From contig JALRLY010000261.1 in assembly GCA_023647555.1 (NCBI GenBank), forward strand, positions 1 through 64,000: a stretch of DNA of 64,000 nucleotides. The letters run 5' to 3'. A model generated the notes under the pieces. It saw nothing but the letters and a program-made list of their open reading frames with translations, did no database searches and had not been told where the DNA came from. This document shows, piece after piece, positions 54,243 to 62,567 of this stretch. Both the position numbers and the translations under genes were made by a program. This stretch comes from Pancytospora philotis. Taxonomy: Eukaryota; Microsporidia. Every line of letters begins with the position of its first letter. Positions within the stretch are counted from its first letter, which is position 1.

Positions 54243-54363
54243 TGCAATCGCGATGGGCCGAGGGTGTATCGCTCGAATAACATTGCTTCCCGACAACGCG
54301 GTGTTTGAAATGCCGTTTCGACATTCGCCCCTCTCTATTGGCTGCAAAACGCCGCGTTTTGCC

Positions 54364-54372
54364 TTATAAAAC
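54364..54372 (+). promoter_or_regulatory. TATA-like element
   Basis: TTATAAAAC, 19 nt before the ATG of the 88-aa secreted gene. Confidence 0.55.
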
Positions 54373-54391
54373 TAAACTGCCAGGCCTCGCG

Positions 54392-54658
54392 ATGCGCGGG
54401 CTGCACTTCTGTAAACTGTTCACGCTCGTCGCCTCTGTGCTGGCGGTCCAGAAGATAGTTCCGGAGAGGGAATTCAAGCGACTGCACACCCTAGGCGGCG
54501 TTATGGAGACGTTGGAGACGGATCCCCACTCGTACAATCTGGATAACAAGTCCATGCGCGAGCAGAATGAGGACAGAGCGCTGCGCGAGCAGTCCGACAA
54601 GGAGTTCGACAGGGCTGCGGCGCTAGCGAAGAAGGACAATGCTGACAATTCTGTCTAA
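54392..54658 (+). CDS. small secreted charged protein, 88 aa
   Basis: Signal peptide (MRGLHFCKLFTLVASVLAVQ) followed by about 65 polar residues with many charges (NKSMREQNEDRALREQSDKE), predicted helical and possibly disordered. Function unknown. The true start is 54392: the upstream frame lacks promoter support and TTATAAAAC lies 19 nt before this ATG. It may share a distant origin with the 58-residue secreted gene downstream (both contain SY-x-LD). Confidence 0.7.
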   Translation: MRGLHFCKLFTLVASVLAVQKIVPEREFKRLHTLGGVMETLETDPHSYNLDNKSMREQNEDRALREQSDKEFDRAAALAKKDNADNSV

Positions 54659-54987
54659 ATAGAGCTTGCATACCTGCATTGCTCGCACAATAGAATGGCA
54701 GGATCGGCAGCTGCAGAGTTTGGATAAGGATGGACAGCCAAGACAATAATAAATCGAAGCTTAAATGCGATTCAAACTGGGGTAGTTTATTTATGAAGCT
54801 TGTAGGGATGTATTAACAGATGGTTTGCTGTTCTGCATTTACAAAACTGAGTTGCAAGTGGCTGCCTTCCACGTACCCGGTGCTAGCGTGCGGGGTTGAA
54901 ACACACCGGCCTACCATTGGCCGAATGCGAGCGTGGTTTCAATTCCCGAGCGCAGGCGCAGTTATAACTGCGGTAAACAAATAAAGC
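54659..54987. repeat. intergenic with an 18-bp imperfect inverted repeat
   Basis: About 330 bases. Arms at 54885-54902 and 54936-54953 (AGCGTGCGGGGTTGAAAC pairing with GTTTCAATTCCCGAGCGC, a few mismatches) flank a GGCC/GGCC palindrome. It sits just before the next gene's TATA (GTTATAAC) and may bind a regulator or form a cruciform. Confidence 0.6.
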
Positions 54988-55164
54988 ATGCAGCTGTGGA
55001 CATCAGCGTTTGCTGCGTCGCTCGTAGCAGCACTGATCAGCACCCGACGCAGGAGCACTGGCGGCAACACAGTGGGCCAGACGAGGGGTCTGCGCGTTAT
55101 CGAAGAGGACGAGCGTATGTGGCGCGCCCGATCGGGATACAACGAGAGCTACCACCTAGACTAA
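54988..55164 (+). CDS. very small secreted protein, 58 aa
   Basis: A frame of 59 codons with all marks of a gene: a GTTATAAC element about 27 nt upstream, an ATG, a signal peptide (MQLWTSAFAASLVAALIS) and a mature part of about 40 polar residues (RRRSTGGNTVGQ, VIEEDERMWRARSGY, ending NESYHLD). A stop and AT-rich trailer follow. Short enough to be missed by length cut-offs. Function unknown; possibly a host-directed or spore-wall peptide. Confidence 0.6.
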   Translation: MQLWTSAFAASLVAALISTRRRSTGGNTVGQTRGLRVIEEDERMWRARSGYNESYHLD

Positions 55165-55588
55165 ATTATTAAATGAGATGCCCGGGATTTTTTAGTGTGT
55201 ATGATTTTTATCATGAACTCGTGGGTTACGGTGTGCATACCAAGTGCAGTAACCAGCAAAATACGCTGTATCACACCCTCAGGTGGTGAACATGCGCGGA
55301 TTACAGCTGACCTGTATCAGCGTCCAGGATACAAAAACTTTTGTTGGCGCGAAAAAATAGTCGCCACCGCCACAGCTTCTGCGCAGTACGCTAGAACGGT
55401 CTGATCAGTAGCAGGAATGCGACGCTTTAAAATTTTTTGATTCTCCGGATATGATCGGAGAGCGTTTCAGCACCGCCGATCCGGCCGCGGCAGACCACGA
55501 CGCGGCGTGTGTGTGCGGGAGCCCGCCGCGGTAAAAATTTGCCTGCAATTCCCGCGCATTTGCTAAATAAAACAAAAACGGGGGCCCC
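55165..55588. other. intergenic with two promoter elements
   Basis: About 420 bases. AAAATTTTTTG near 55430 precedes an ATG (55451) opening a 27-codon frame that stops at 55534, with a 6-bp hairpin (TCTCCG/CGGAGA) at its start. AAAAATTTGCC at 55533-55543 is the likely promoter of the histone gene. A tiny gene or ncRNA between them is possible. Confidence 0.4.
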
Positions 55589-56050
55589 ATGGCCCGTACT
55601 GCACACAGCGCACGAAAGAGCACCGCGCCGCAACCCAAGGCCCGGATCGAGGCCGGCAGCGAGAGCGTCGCGAGCAAGAAGCCCACCAAGAGCCTCTCGG
55701 TGCGCACGCCCGTTATCAGCCAGCTGGAGAAGCCCAAGAAGATCGCGTCGTCGCAGGGCAAGCTGGTGCTCAAGGAGATCAAATACTACCAGAGCCACAT
55801 CGGCTTCCTGATTCCGAAGGCGCGGATCCTGGCGATGATCCGCAGCATCGTCAAGGAGGTGAACAAGAGCATGCCGCGCGACGACTTCCGCTTCACGTCC
55901 GCCTCGCTGAGCATCCTGCACGAGTGCATCGAGAACCACCTCGTGTGCCTGCTCGAGTACTCGTACATGGCGGCGCAGCACGCGAAGCGCGTCACGCTGT
56001 TCGCGTCCGACATACGGCTGGTGCAGAGAATAAAGAGCTTCGGTAAATAA
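55589..56050 (+). CDS. divergent histone H3, candidate centromeric CenH3
   Basis: The histone fold is clear: LVLKEIKYYQSHIGFLIPKA (alpha N), LAMIRSIVKEVN (alpha 1), TSASLSILHECIENHLVCLL (alpha 2) and KRVTLFASDIRLVQRIK (alpha 3). Compared with canonical H3, loop 1 carries about five extra residues (NKSMPRDDFRF), the RPGT segment before alpha N is missing, and most core residues differ. A longer loop 1 is a hallmark of CENP-A. Yet the tail begins ARTAHSARKST, a near copy of the canonical H3 tail with lysine 4 lost and lysine 9 with serine 10 kept. Total length 153 exceeds H3 (135). A highly diverged ordinary H3 is the alternative. Confidence 0.8.
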   Translation: MARTAHSARKSTAPQPKARIEAGSESVASKKPTKSLSVRTPVISQLEKPKKIASSQGKLVLKEIKYYQSHIGFLIPKARILAMIRSIVKEVNKSMPRDDFRFTSASLSILHECIENHLVCLLEYSYMAAQHAKRVTLFASDIRLVQRIKSFGK

Positions 56051-56513
56051 AGTAAATTGATGTTGAGCGTTGCTGGCGCAGTTTGCATGGCATGGATAAC
56101 AAGGGCGGCCTCAATGCAGTCTCATATTTGTGTTCTCAATTCGGAGAGTTTGCGCTGGCCCGCTTGCACCCTGCGCAGTAGATACTGAGCAGCAGGAACA
56201 TCACACGCGGAGACTGGCGCCAAGAATGCGTATGTATGCCCTGGCAGGTGAGCTGGGGATAACATCCAAGTAGGATAAAATGGTGTCGCAGACTTTGATT
56301 TGGGGCAGCATGGCACAGTGGCCAAGTACTATCGGGATAGGTAAGCGAGCTCAGTATTTTTTTAAACGTGAATGCTACACTTAATCGAGAGGCTGCGGGA
56401 GCGGCATGCGGTCTAGACTGGTCTTGGTGATTTGGTGTGCGAATGCGCAAAAGGGAAGCAGGAGCGGGCGCGAAAAATTTGAATGATCATAAAATCAAGC
56501 TTTTTATAGAAAT
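56051..56513. other. intergenic, no gene seen
   Basis: About 460 bases between the histone gene and the broken gene. AAAAATTTG at 56473-56480 has no gene downstream beyond eight codons. Nothing else is supported. Confidence 0.45.
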
Positions 56514-57012
56514 TTATTGAGTAGACTTGTTATTTTTTGACTTTAGTGCCGCAGTAAGACGTTCAGTTAGATATTTAGCATCATTAGGATGCTTTAAACC
56601 TCGTTTGGTGCAATCTTCTAGGAGGCGAACAGTAAGCTCGCGCGGTAGCTTGTTTATCAGACTGTCATCATTAGCGATCACTTTTAAACGGGTTTGTCCA
56701 TTAATATCTAATCCTTCCAAAAAATAATCACTGAGCAGACTGAGTCTAGCCTCCCCGGGCCCATTTTCAAATCCTCCAAGGAAAAAAATGATGCCCTCGG
56801 TCACTTTATACAGATCGACCTGCATTTCGGTTATTATTTCGATAAACTTAACCATATCCTCATGTACGAGGATGTACGACAGCCGTTCCCAATTAAAAAT
56901 CTTCATCGCTATTTCGCTATCGATATTTTTGATGCTGTCACGCATAATCTGCGTGCAGCGGAGCGCGTGGTGAGGGTTATCCTCAATCCAAAGTTCTATC
57001 AAATCAGCCATT

Positions 57013-57019
57013 AAGGGCT
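57013..57019. repeat. target-site duplication, copy 1
   Basis: AAGGGCT, identical to 57275-57281 across the insertion. Confidence 0.75.
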
Positions 57020-57274
57020 GTCGTACTCCGGCTCGCCCTCGACGACCTGTGATCTAAATACAGTGATCTAATTACATTATCATATATCACCATCAGAATG
57101 ATATATTAGCTTTACATTAAGTTTGAAAGTGCAATTCAAACTATAAATATAGTCGAAGAGAGGACAACAAGGATGATGAGGAGAGAGAGTGCCCAAGAGA
57201 GGGGCAGAACAGGACATGACAATAAATCGTTTACTAAGGGGTTTGTGCGGTCGGGGCCCCGAGAGGGGTACGTC
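57020..57274. mobile_element. 255-bp MITE-like insertion
   Basis: Flanked by 7-bp direct repeats (AAGGGCT at 57013-57019 and 57275-57281). The ends are imperfect inverted repeats: GTCGTACTCCGGCTCG at one end against GACGTACCCCTCTCGG at the other. Ends are GC-rich, the centre AT-rich with a GTTTGAA/TTCAAAC hairpin (57120-57140). No transposase frame, so it is non-autonomous. A 7-8 bp duplication would suit P, hAT or Merlin-type families; Merlin elements are known from microsporidia. It might alternatively be an unusual intron, but no consensus splice sites are seen. Confidence 0.75.
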
Positions 57275-57281
57275 AAGGGCT
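57275..57281. repeat. target-site duplication, copy 2
   Basis: AAGGGCT, identical to 57013-57019. Confidence 0.75.
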
Positions 57282-58038
57282 TTATAAACTGATCAATTGT
57301 CTCTTCAAGGTTTCTACTGCTCAATGCGTCAGCCATAAGGTCTGAAAAATCATCGTAGAAATATTCACTGTGCAAATCGTATCTACGGAGTAAATGTAAA
57401 TATGCGTCCACTCTCGCATTAGCATTAAATCTCTTATTGGCGGTGTATAAGCTTTTCAAATATTCGCCGGTACGCACTGACACAGCCTCTGTGATTTTCC
57501 CGCGCAGCAGCTCTAGCATCCGCGGTTTAAACTCTCTCCAATCACGTACGCCTCTTTTTAGTCCAACCAAAGTAAAGTTGAATGAGAACTTGCCGGATAA
57601 TTCTTTTAAGTACATTGCATCTAAGTCCACTCCGTTGACGAGATCGAGAAGCACCTCGTATCTCTTATGTGTCGGGTTTGCCAATATAAGCCTGTCAACT
57701 GCTCCATCGGGATCTTCACATGAAAGCAGATAGAGCGTTACGAACATTTTCTTTGAATCTATGTCATCCTTAATCTTAAATCCAGGCATTAAAACGGTCC
57801 CTGAATGGAATCTGTCGCGAGCACAGCCGTTAATACAATCTTCAAGTAGCTCACTATAAAGCGTATTAATATTCCCAATGAAAACACGAGAGCACAATCC
57901 CAAAATACTCTCTTTGACACTGTCACGAGTGATAGCCGCATCTTCTGATTCTGTACTGTTGTCTAGTGCGGCGGCGCGTATAGCAAGCAACATCGATAAA
58001 GTTGTTGCAGCTCTCGGTATAACGGCAGCGAGCAGCAT

Positions 58039-58696
58039 TACAGGGGGTACGATTTTGGATAATTTTATTGAGTGATAGAGACTTCAGCGACAATAAAATT
58101 TTACACCGTAGCGCTTCTCATATTGAAAACAAACGTTTTCCTTTATATGCTGGCCGCTCCTGCGTATTTCACAGTGCATTTCATGGCTGTGGCACTCTAG
58201 TCCTACGCGCATGTACTCATGGCCCGCCCCGGCCTTTTGTGCTCATCGCGACTTTTCCAAAGCATGACGAGCCTTCCGGTACGTGGCTGTTCATGATGCT
58301 TTTGTGCAGGCTCTTCTTCCTGGAAGACGGATGCATGGTGTGGAACTGGCAAAAGCATCCAAATAGTCTCTGTGCGTTGTTAGAGGGAATCTTCTCTACA
58401 TCGCTGAACAGATTGGATGGATAGGAGACCTCCATGAACTAGTTTAAGTCAAGCTGGGGGTGGCTGCAGTCGATCTAGGCATGTAGATATCAATATTAAG
58501 ATCTGGCGATGCTCTTTTCTGTAACTTTGTCCAGGTTAACATGTTTAATTGCAAGGGGACTGGGTTTATTGCTAAATTGAAGCCTACTTCGCCTAGTGTC
58601 CCATGTAGCTCTTTTTCAAAAAACGATGCGCATCTAAGGCATTTCTGTAAAAGGCTGCTCGTGGATGTCCGCTTGGATCATTGTTTGCCTGACTAG
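58039..58696. other. divergent intergenic region, no gene seen
   Basis: About 660 bases. A plus-strand frame (58068-58424) has no ATG at its head and no promoter element, and is not annotated. An AAAATTATCC stretch near 58060 is a weak form of the promoter element of the broken gene. Confidence 0.45.
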
Positions 58697-58706
58697 TAAA
58701 TTTTGC
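58697..58706 (+). promoter_or_regulatory. TAAATTTTGC promoter element
   Basis: Lies 27 nt before the ATG at 58734, which fixes that start over the in-frame ATG at 58665. Confidence 0.6.
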
Positions 58707-58733
58707 GCGAAGCCGGGTTTTAATGAATACCCT

Positions 58734-60140
58734 ATGCAGTCCGGTGCGTTCTCGTTGCTGGTATTGGTGTATTACAGGCGTGTGCGCTGTATATCTACCG
58801 CACAAGCGCCCATACTCGCAAGCGGCGATTATGCTAATTTCGGCGATTCTGGCAAAATGGAGCACGGTGTTCTCGAGGGTCAGGTGCTATCCCTGCTTTA
58901 CAAAGGGTGCTCGGAGTACAACTGCCCGGAGATTAAGCGTGACATATTCGATGAGAGACTACAGGGCACCAATTTTGAAGACAAAGCGCGCCACGTCATT
59001 CTTTCAGTGTTTGGCAGAGCCAAGCAGTCTAAGCTTAACGAGCAACTGCTTGCCGAGTTTGGCTATGCGGGCCGTCTACTGCTACGGCGGCTGTTCGCTG
59101 ACCCCTCTGTTGAGAAGCTCGCTAAGAAGTTGACAGCAAGCGATAGTACCGGAACGCGCCGAGAGTTCTGCCACGTAGCGAGGTACCACCGCGCCGGACT
59201 AAAGAGAATCCACCAGGCTTTGGAGGAAAGAGCGGCGGGCGAGAGCGAGAAAGACCTGCTGCGCCTCGCCGAGAATGGCGGTGGGCAGGACCTGGCGATA
59301 CACACATTCAAAGCAATGGCCAGCTCAGAAGCAGTGACACTCAGCTCTGTGTTTACGGAGCTGGTGGACTCGTGGTCCGATGATCCCGGCAGGCGCGGCA
59401 AGCTGCTGCCTGTTGTCATTGACTTTTTACAGATTGTGCTGGAGCTGCATCCGCAGTGCAGTGACGGACAAGTGAAGCTACGAGAGTCGATCGTCGAGCA
59501 TGTGTACGCGTCTTGCGATACCAAGCGCGAGTGCTTTGAGCTATTCCGCGGATTCCGCCAGCACCGATTTCTGCTTCCAACAGTTAGGGGATACATAAAC
59601 AAGGAGCTTAAGGGAGACGCCAGCCCGGGCTTCGTGCGCAAGTACATAGCGTATGTGCAGCAATATTACGCAGATCCCAAATTATCAGCTTACGCCTTCT
59701 TTAGGGGCTTGTGGCCGTCGATGGCTGCGTTTCACGTCGCTGACATCGAATGGAGGAGCGATCCGGGGCGCTTCAACCTGATATCAGCGAAATGGCTGCG
59801 CGATATGTTCACGGATCTTTATAGGCGGTCGTCGAAGGATCGTGCTATGGTCGAGCTCGTCGGCGCGTACATGGATGTATTGGATTACGATGTATTCATC
59901 GACATTGTGAAGTGGATGAAAGTAGAGGAATGCAGGAAGCTCGGTACTTTTATGTTGGAGCACCAGAGGCCGACCGCTAGGGATGTGTACCAGCAGCGGT
60001 ACCGCGAGAATAGCAAATACTCGCGGATAGAAGGCCGGCACAGACACGCATTGGATGTGCTCGGGGATGTATTTCGGCGTTTGGCGGCTGGCCAACCCGT
60101 TTCTGATAGAGGAAGTCGAGGGATGTGCAGTGCCGGCTAG
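58734..60140 (+). CDS. secreted helical protein of unknown function, 468 aa
   Basis: With the start at 58734 the N-terminus MQSGAFSLLVLVYYRRVRCIST is a plausible signal peptide. The mature part is helical, rich in arginine, leucine and glutamate, with repeated tandem helices (LNEQLLAEFGYAGRLLLRRL, then VVIDFLQIVLELHPQ, then VYQQRYRENSKYSR), suggesting a HEAT-like solenoid. No membrane segment. Family unknown; not alignable by eye with the other secreted genes. GC-rich third positions, unlike most secreted genes here. Confidence 0.72.
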   Translation: MQSGAFSLLVLVYYRRVRCISTAQAPILASGDYANFGDSGKMEHGVLEGQVLSLLYKGCSEYNCPEIKRDIFDERLQGTNFEDKARHVILSVFGRAKQSKLNEQLLAEFGYAGRLLLRRLFADPSVEKLAKKLTASDSTGTRREFCHVARYHRAGLKRIHQALEERAAGESEKDLLRLAENGGGQDLAIHTFKAMASSEAVTLSSVFTELVDSWSDDPGRRGKLLPVVIDFLQIVLELHPQCSDGQVKLRESIVEHVYASCDTKRECFELFRGFRQHRFLLPTVRGYINKELKGDASPGFVRKYIAYVQQYYADPKLSAYAFFRGLWPSMAAFHVADIEWRSDPGRFNLISAKWLRDMFTDLYRRSSKDRAMVELVGAYMDVLDYDVFIDIVKWMKVEECRKLGTFMLEHQRPTARDVYQQRYRENSKYSRIEGRHRHALDVLGDVFRRLAAGQPVSDRGSRGMCSAG

Positions 60141-60926
60141 TAGCAGGGCTACTGGTGGCAGTGCTATGCGTTTGCACGGGTACGACGATATAAAGCTGCA
60201 AAAGGCAGCAGAGTGCGCCGTCCTATAATAAATCGGCTGGCCGTTGTGTGTGGTGCGTTGTGTGGATACAGCCGTTTACCTCGCAGGCCTTGGGCTTTGC
60301 TGCCAGAACACGCCAGGTCGACGAGAGGCTGCACTGGCCCGACAGCCGAGATCCGCATCCGGACACACATTCCGGTGTTGCGCAAGATCCTGTGCGCGTT
60401 TTCAAGGCAGTGAAGGAGATCATCTGCGCGCTAGATGCATCCCCGGTGGCTTTGGTCAGAGCCCATAGGGCGTCTTTTGCGGTGCTCTGGGGCGAGAGTG
60501 ACACCAGCAGTCGATATCCACAGGAAGCCACGCGGATTGGACCGTGCCAGTACACTGCTGCGACTCTTGGGCTGCATTTGCTTCGGCCCTTGTTCTGCGC
60601 ACCAGCGCCCGCGAATGAAGGCCCAGACGGTCTGGCTCTTAGAGCTGGTATCTGTGGCACCGTGAAAGAGCTTTTATCCCGCTGCAATACAGTGCAGGAG
60701 TCGATAGCATGGCGGCACCGCACCAGGCGTAAAGCACCTGGCACTTATAATACCGCACTGCCGCATAGGCTGAATAACAACAATGAGCAAATTTATTCCA
60801 GACGGGGCGGGGCTCCAGCCCCGGTACCATCAGCTCTGAGCGACTTGAGCAGCACCATATTGAGCTTGCGTATGATTGCTGCTTTGTACTTCATATCCAT
60901 TAATGGAACGTCGAAGCAGTCAGAAA
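60141..60926. other. intergenic with long open frames lacking gene support
   Basis: About 785 bases. Frames stay open on both strands (245 codons plus, from 60248; 173 codons minus, from 60744), but the plus frame has no ATG at its head and neither has promoter elements, signal peptide or recognisable composition. It may be a decayed gene or GC-driven chance. Confidence 0.35.
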
Positions 60927-61742
60927 CTAGCGTTTTTGATTCTTCAGATCCGAGCGCCACTCGTCAATATCGGCCATGTCGTTAGCAAGCGCGGCTTTCA
61001 GGTTTCTGCGATATCTCTTCGCGCAGTACACATTCAACAAATCAGCAAAGCGCTGGGCGAACTTCGCATTCACGCTGCAGCAGCGCGCCATGGGAATTGA
61101 GTTGCACTCATCGTCAATGGGTTCCTCGGCATCCTTATAAATGCTAAAGATCCCCAAAAGCCTTTCCAATAGTGGCTGCAAACTGCTGGCAGACTCAATA
61201 AACAAAAACTTGGCGGACACAACTAAAATCCTCAGGTTGTAGCGCGAGGCGAGCGCGTCGCCGAAAGAATCGAAGGCCTCCTGTAGATCGGGACTGCCCG
61301 CGGGATACAGGACGTCGGAAACCGTCTTCCTGTAGTGCCTGATCGGATCATACGGCGATTTACCCAATAACTGGTCAAATGTAGTCAGGATTCGATGAGT
61401 CACAAGCCCGTTCTCGTGCGACTGCAGCGAATCTTCGATCTCGGCATATATTTGTTCCATCACCGGCTCCTTGATGCCGGCGATGTGGCTGTACGCGGCC
61501 ATGCATTTCTCGTGCAGCAGCCTGAGAAAGCTGTGGCACCAATCAGCCTCGTGCGCAGTGCCCGTGCTGGACGGGCTGCTGCTGCCGAGAATATCGGATT
61601 CTGTGAAGTCGATTTCCAGCTCTTTGATGATGTTCTCATTGTTCTTTAAATATGCAGCCGCGTCCGCCAGAACAGCCTCCACTAGACCCTCGTGCGTATT
61701 TCCGAGGCACGCACGCGGGAGCAAGCTCAGCAACAACAGCAT
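60927..61742 (-). CDS. secreted protein of unknown function, 271 aa
   Basis: Signal peptide (MLLLLSLLPRACLG) followed by a soluble helical protein with scattered cysteines (ADWCHSFLRLLHEKCMAAY; PMARCCSVNAKF). I do not recognise the family. The upstream part of the frame begins with a non-ATG codon, so 61742 is the start. A weak CTTTAATTG element lies about 60 nt upstream. The C-terminus is charged (DEWRSDLKNQKR). Confidence 0.72.
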   Translation of the reverse strand: MLLLLSLLPRACLGNTHEGLVEAVLADAAAYLKNNENIIKELEIDFTESDILGSSSPSSTGTAHEADWCHSFLRLLHEKCMAAYSHIAGIKEPVMEQIYAEIEDSLQSHENGLVTHRILTTFDQLLGKSPYDPIRHYRKTVSDVLYPAGSPDLQEAFDSFGDALASRYNLRILVVSAKFLFIESASSLQPLLERLLGIFSIYKDAEEPIDDECNSIPMARCCSVNAKFAQRFADLLNVYCAKRYRRNLKAALANDMADIDEWRSDLKNQKR

Positions 61743-62536
61743 GGTGTGGGCTTTGGGCAAATGTTCGCACCGTTGCCGGCGCTCCCTTTACAATTAAAGG
61801 GCCGGCAGCATGTGAATGGCGCGATCCGCGCTCTCCTATGGGGACCGGTCTGACTCGAAAGGAGTGGCGCACCGTTGAGCGGTAGCAGGGGTCCGTCGCG
61901 GATAAACCGGGGTCGCATTGGAAGCGGCAGTAGGCGCACCTCTTTCAAGCTGTAAACAGGCATGCGCAACGGTATAATAGCACGGCCCACGATAGCGAGG
62001 CTGCCGGATGATACGATGAGAAGCTGTAAAGAGCTGTGGTTGGCTGTGCTGCAGATAGTCCATTTGAAGCTGGCAGCGCAGTGGTACTAGCTGTTATAGT
62101 GAATAGCATGCGGCGCACGGCTTCAGTGTGGCCTGATGCTATTCTGAAGCTAATTTCAGTGCACCGTGGCAGTACGTCGGTTGAGCACGTCATCTCCACA
62201 CAGCGGCATGGCCAGCATCGTTGCAACCGCAGCAACAAAATCGTCGTACGGTGTCTGGTGGCTGGATCTTCTTAGCCTGCAAACGCCCTTGCTCACGGAT
62301 GGTGGCTTGTGCGTCCAGCGCCTCCAATTTGTTAAAATTTTGTGGAAGTGGGCGTGGACTCAGAGATCATCCGAGCGGGTCAGTGCCCGTTTGACGCGGC
62401 ACACGCCGGCGTGGAATATTCTATGGTAGCTTGGCATGTGCGAGTCTACCATAGCCCTAGAACTACGCTTTAGAGCGCCGGTAGCACGCAACGGCGGCTC
62501 GCTCGCCAGATCTAGTTGGACGGCGCAGTCTACGGT
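61743..62536. other. intergenic with orphan promoter element and hairpin
   Basis: About 800 bases. AAAATTTT at 62334-62341 has no long frame behind it. About 80 nt further on lies a perfect 9-bp inverted repeat (CTATGGTAG/CTACCATAG, 62421-62454, 16-base loop). Together they could mark a small non-coding RNA gene. No tRNA boxes were recognised. Confidence 0.4.
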
Positions 62537-62546
62537 TTTATAAAAA
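62537..62546 (+). promoter_or_regulatory. TATA-like element
   Basis: TTTATAAAAA, 21 nt before the ATG at 62568. Confidence 0.55.
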
Positions 62547-62567
62547 TTGCAACGGGTCCCTTTGCAA

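Larger units (their letters stand above)
56514..58038 (-). pseudogene. secreted-family gene interrupted by a transposon-like insertion
   Basis: Paralogue of the intact 433-aa secreted gene at 44915. The first part (57275-58038) begins with the signal peptide MLLAAVIPRAATTLSMLL and matches the intact copy up to QFIKPL; the second part (56514-57019) resumes with MADLIELW and continues to a stop inside TAAATTTC. Between them lies a 255-bp element flanked by a 7-bp direct repeat. As it stands, translation from the start runs into the element and ends after 300 residues at 57136; the last 43 or so are element-derived and include a hydrophobic helix. The two halves are in register if element plus one repeat copy is discounted (262 bp; 765 coding bases precede the 57011 ATG). 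No other stops or frameshifts are seen, so the event is recent or the truncated product is used. Confidence 0.85.

Noticed and set aside
57013..57281. Spliceosomal intron as explanation of the split gene
   Set aside because: No GTAAGT-type donor or branch/acceptor consensus at the junctions, and it is bounded by a direct repeat and inverted termini. Still to be excluded by RNA reads.
58068..58424. 118-codon frame between divergent secreted genes
   Set aside because: Begins at TTG and lies in promoter space of the broken gene; composition is not protein-like.
60223..60744. 173-codon minus-strand frame in the same gap
   Set aside because: Overlaps the equally open plus frame; no signal peptide, motif or promoter element.
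60248..60985. 245-codon plus-strand open frame
   Set aside because: It lacks an ATG at its head, has no promoter element or recognisable composition, and overlaps the 3' end of the supported minus-strand gene. GC-rich sequence gives long chance frames here.
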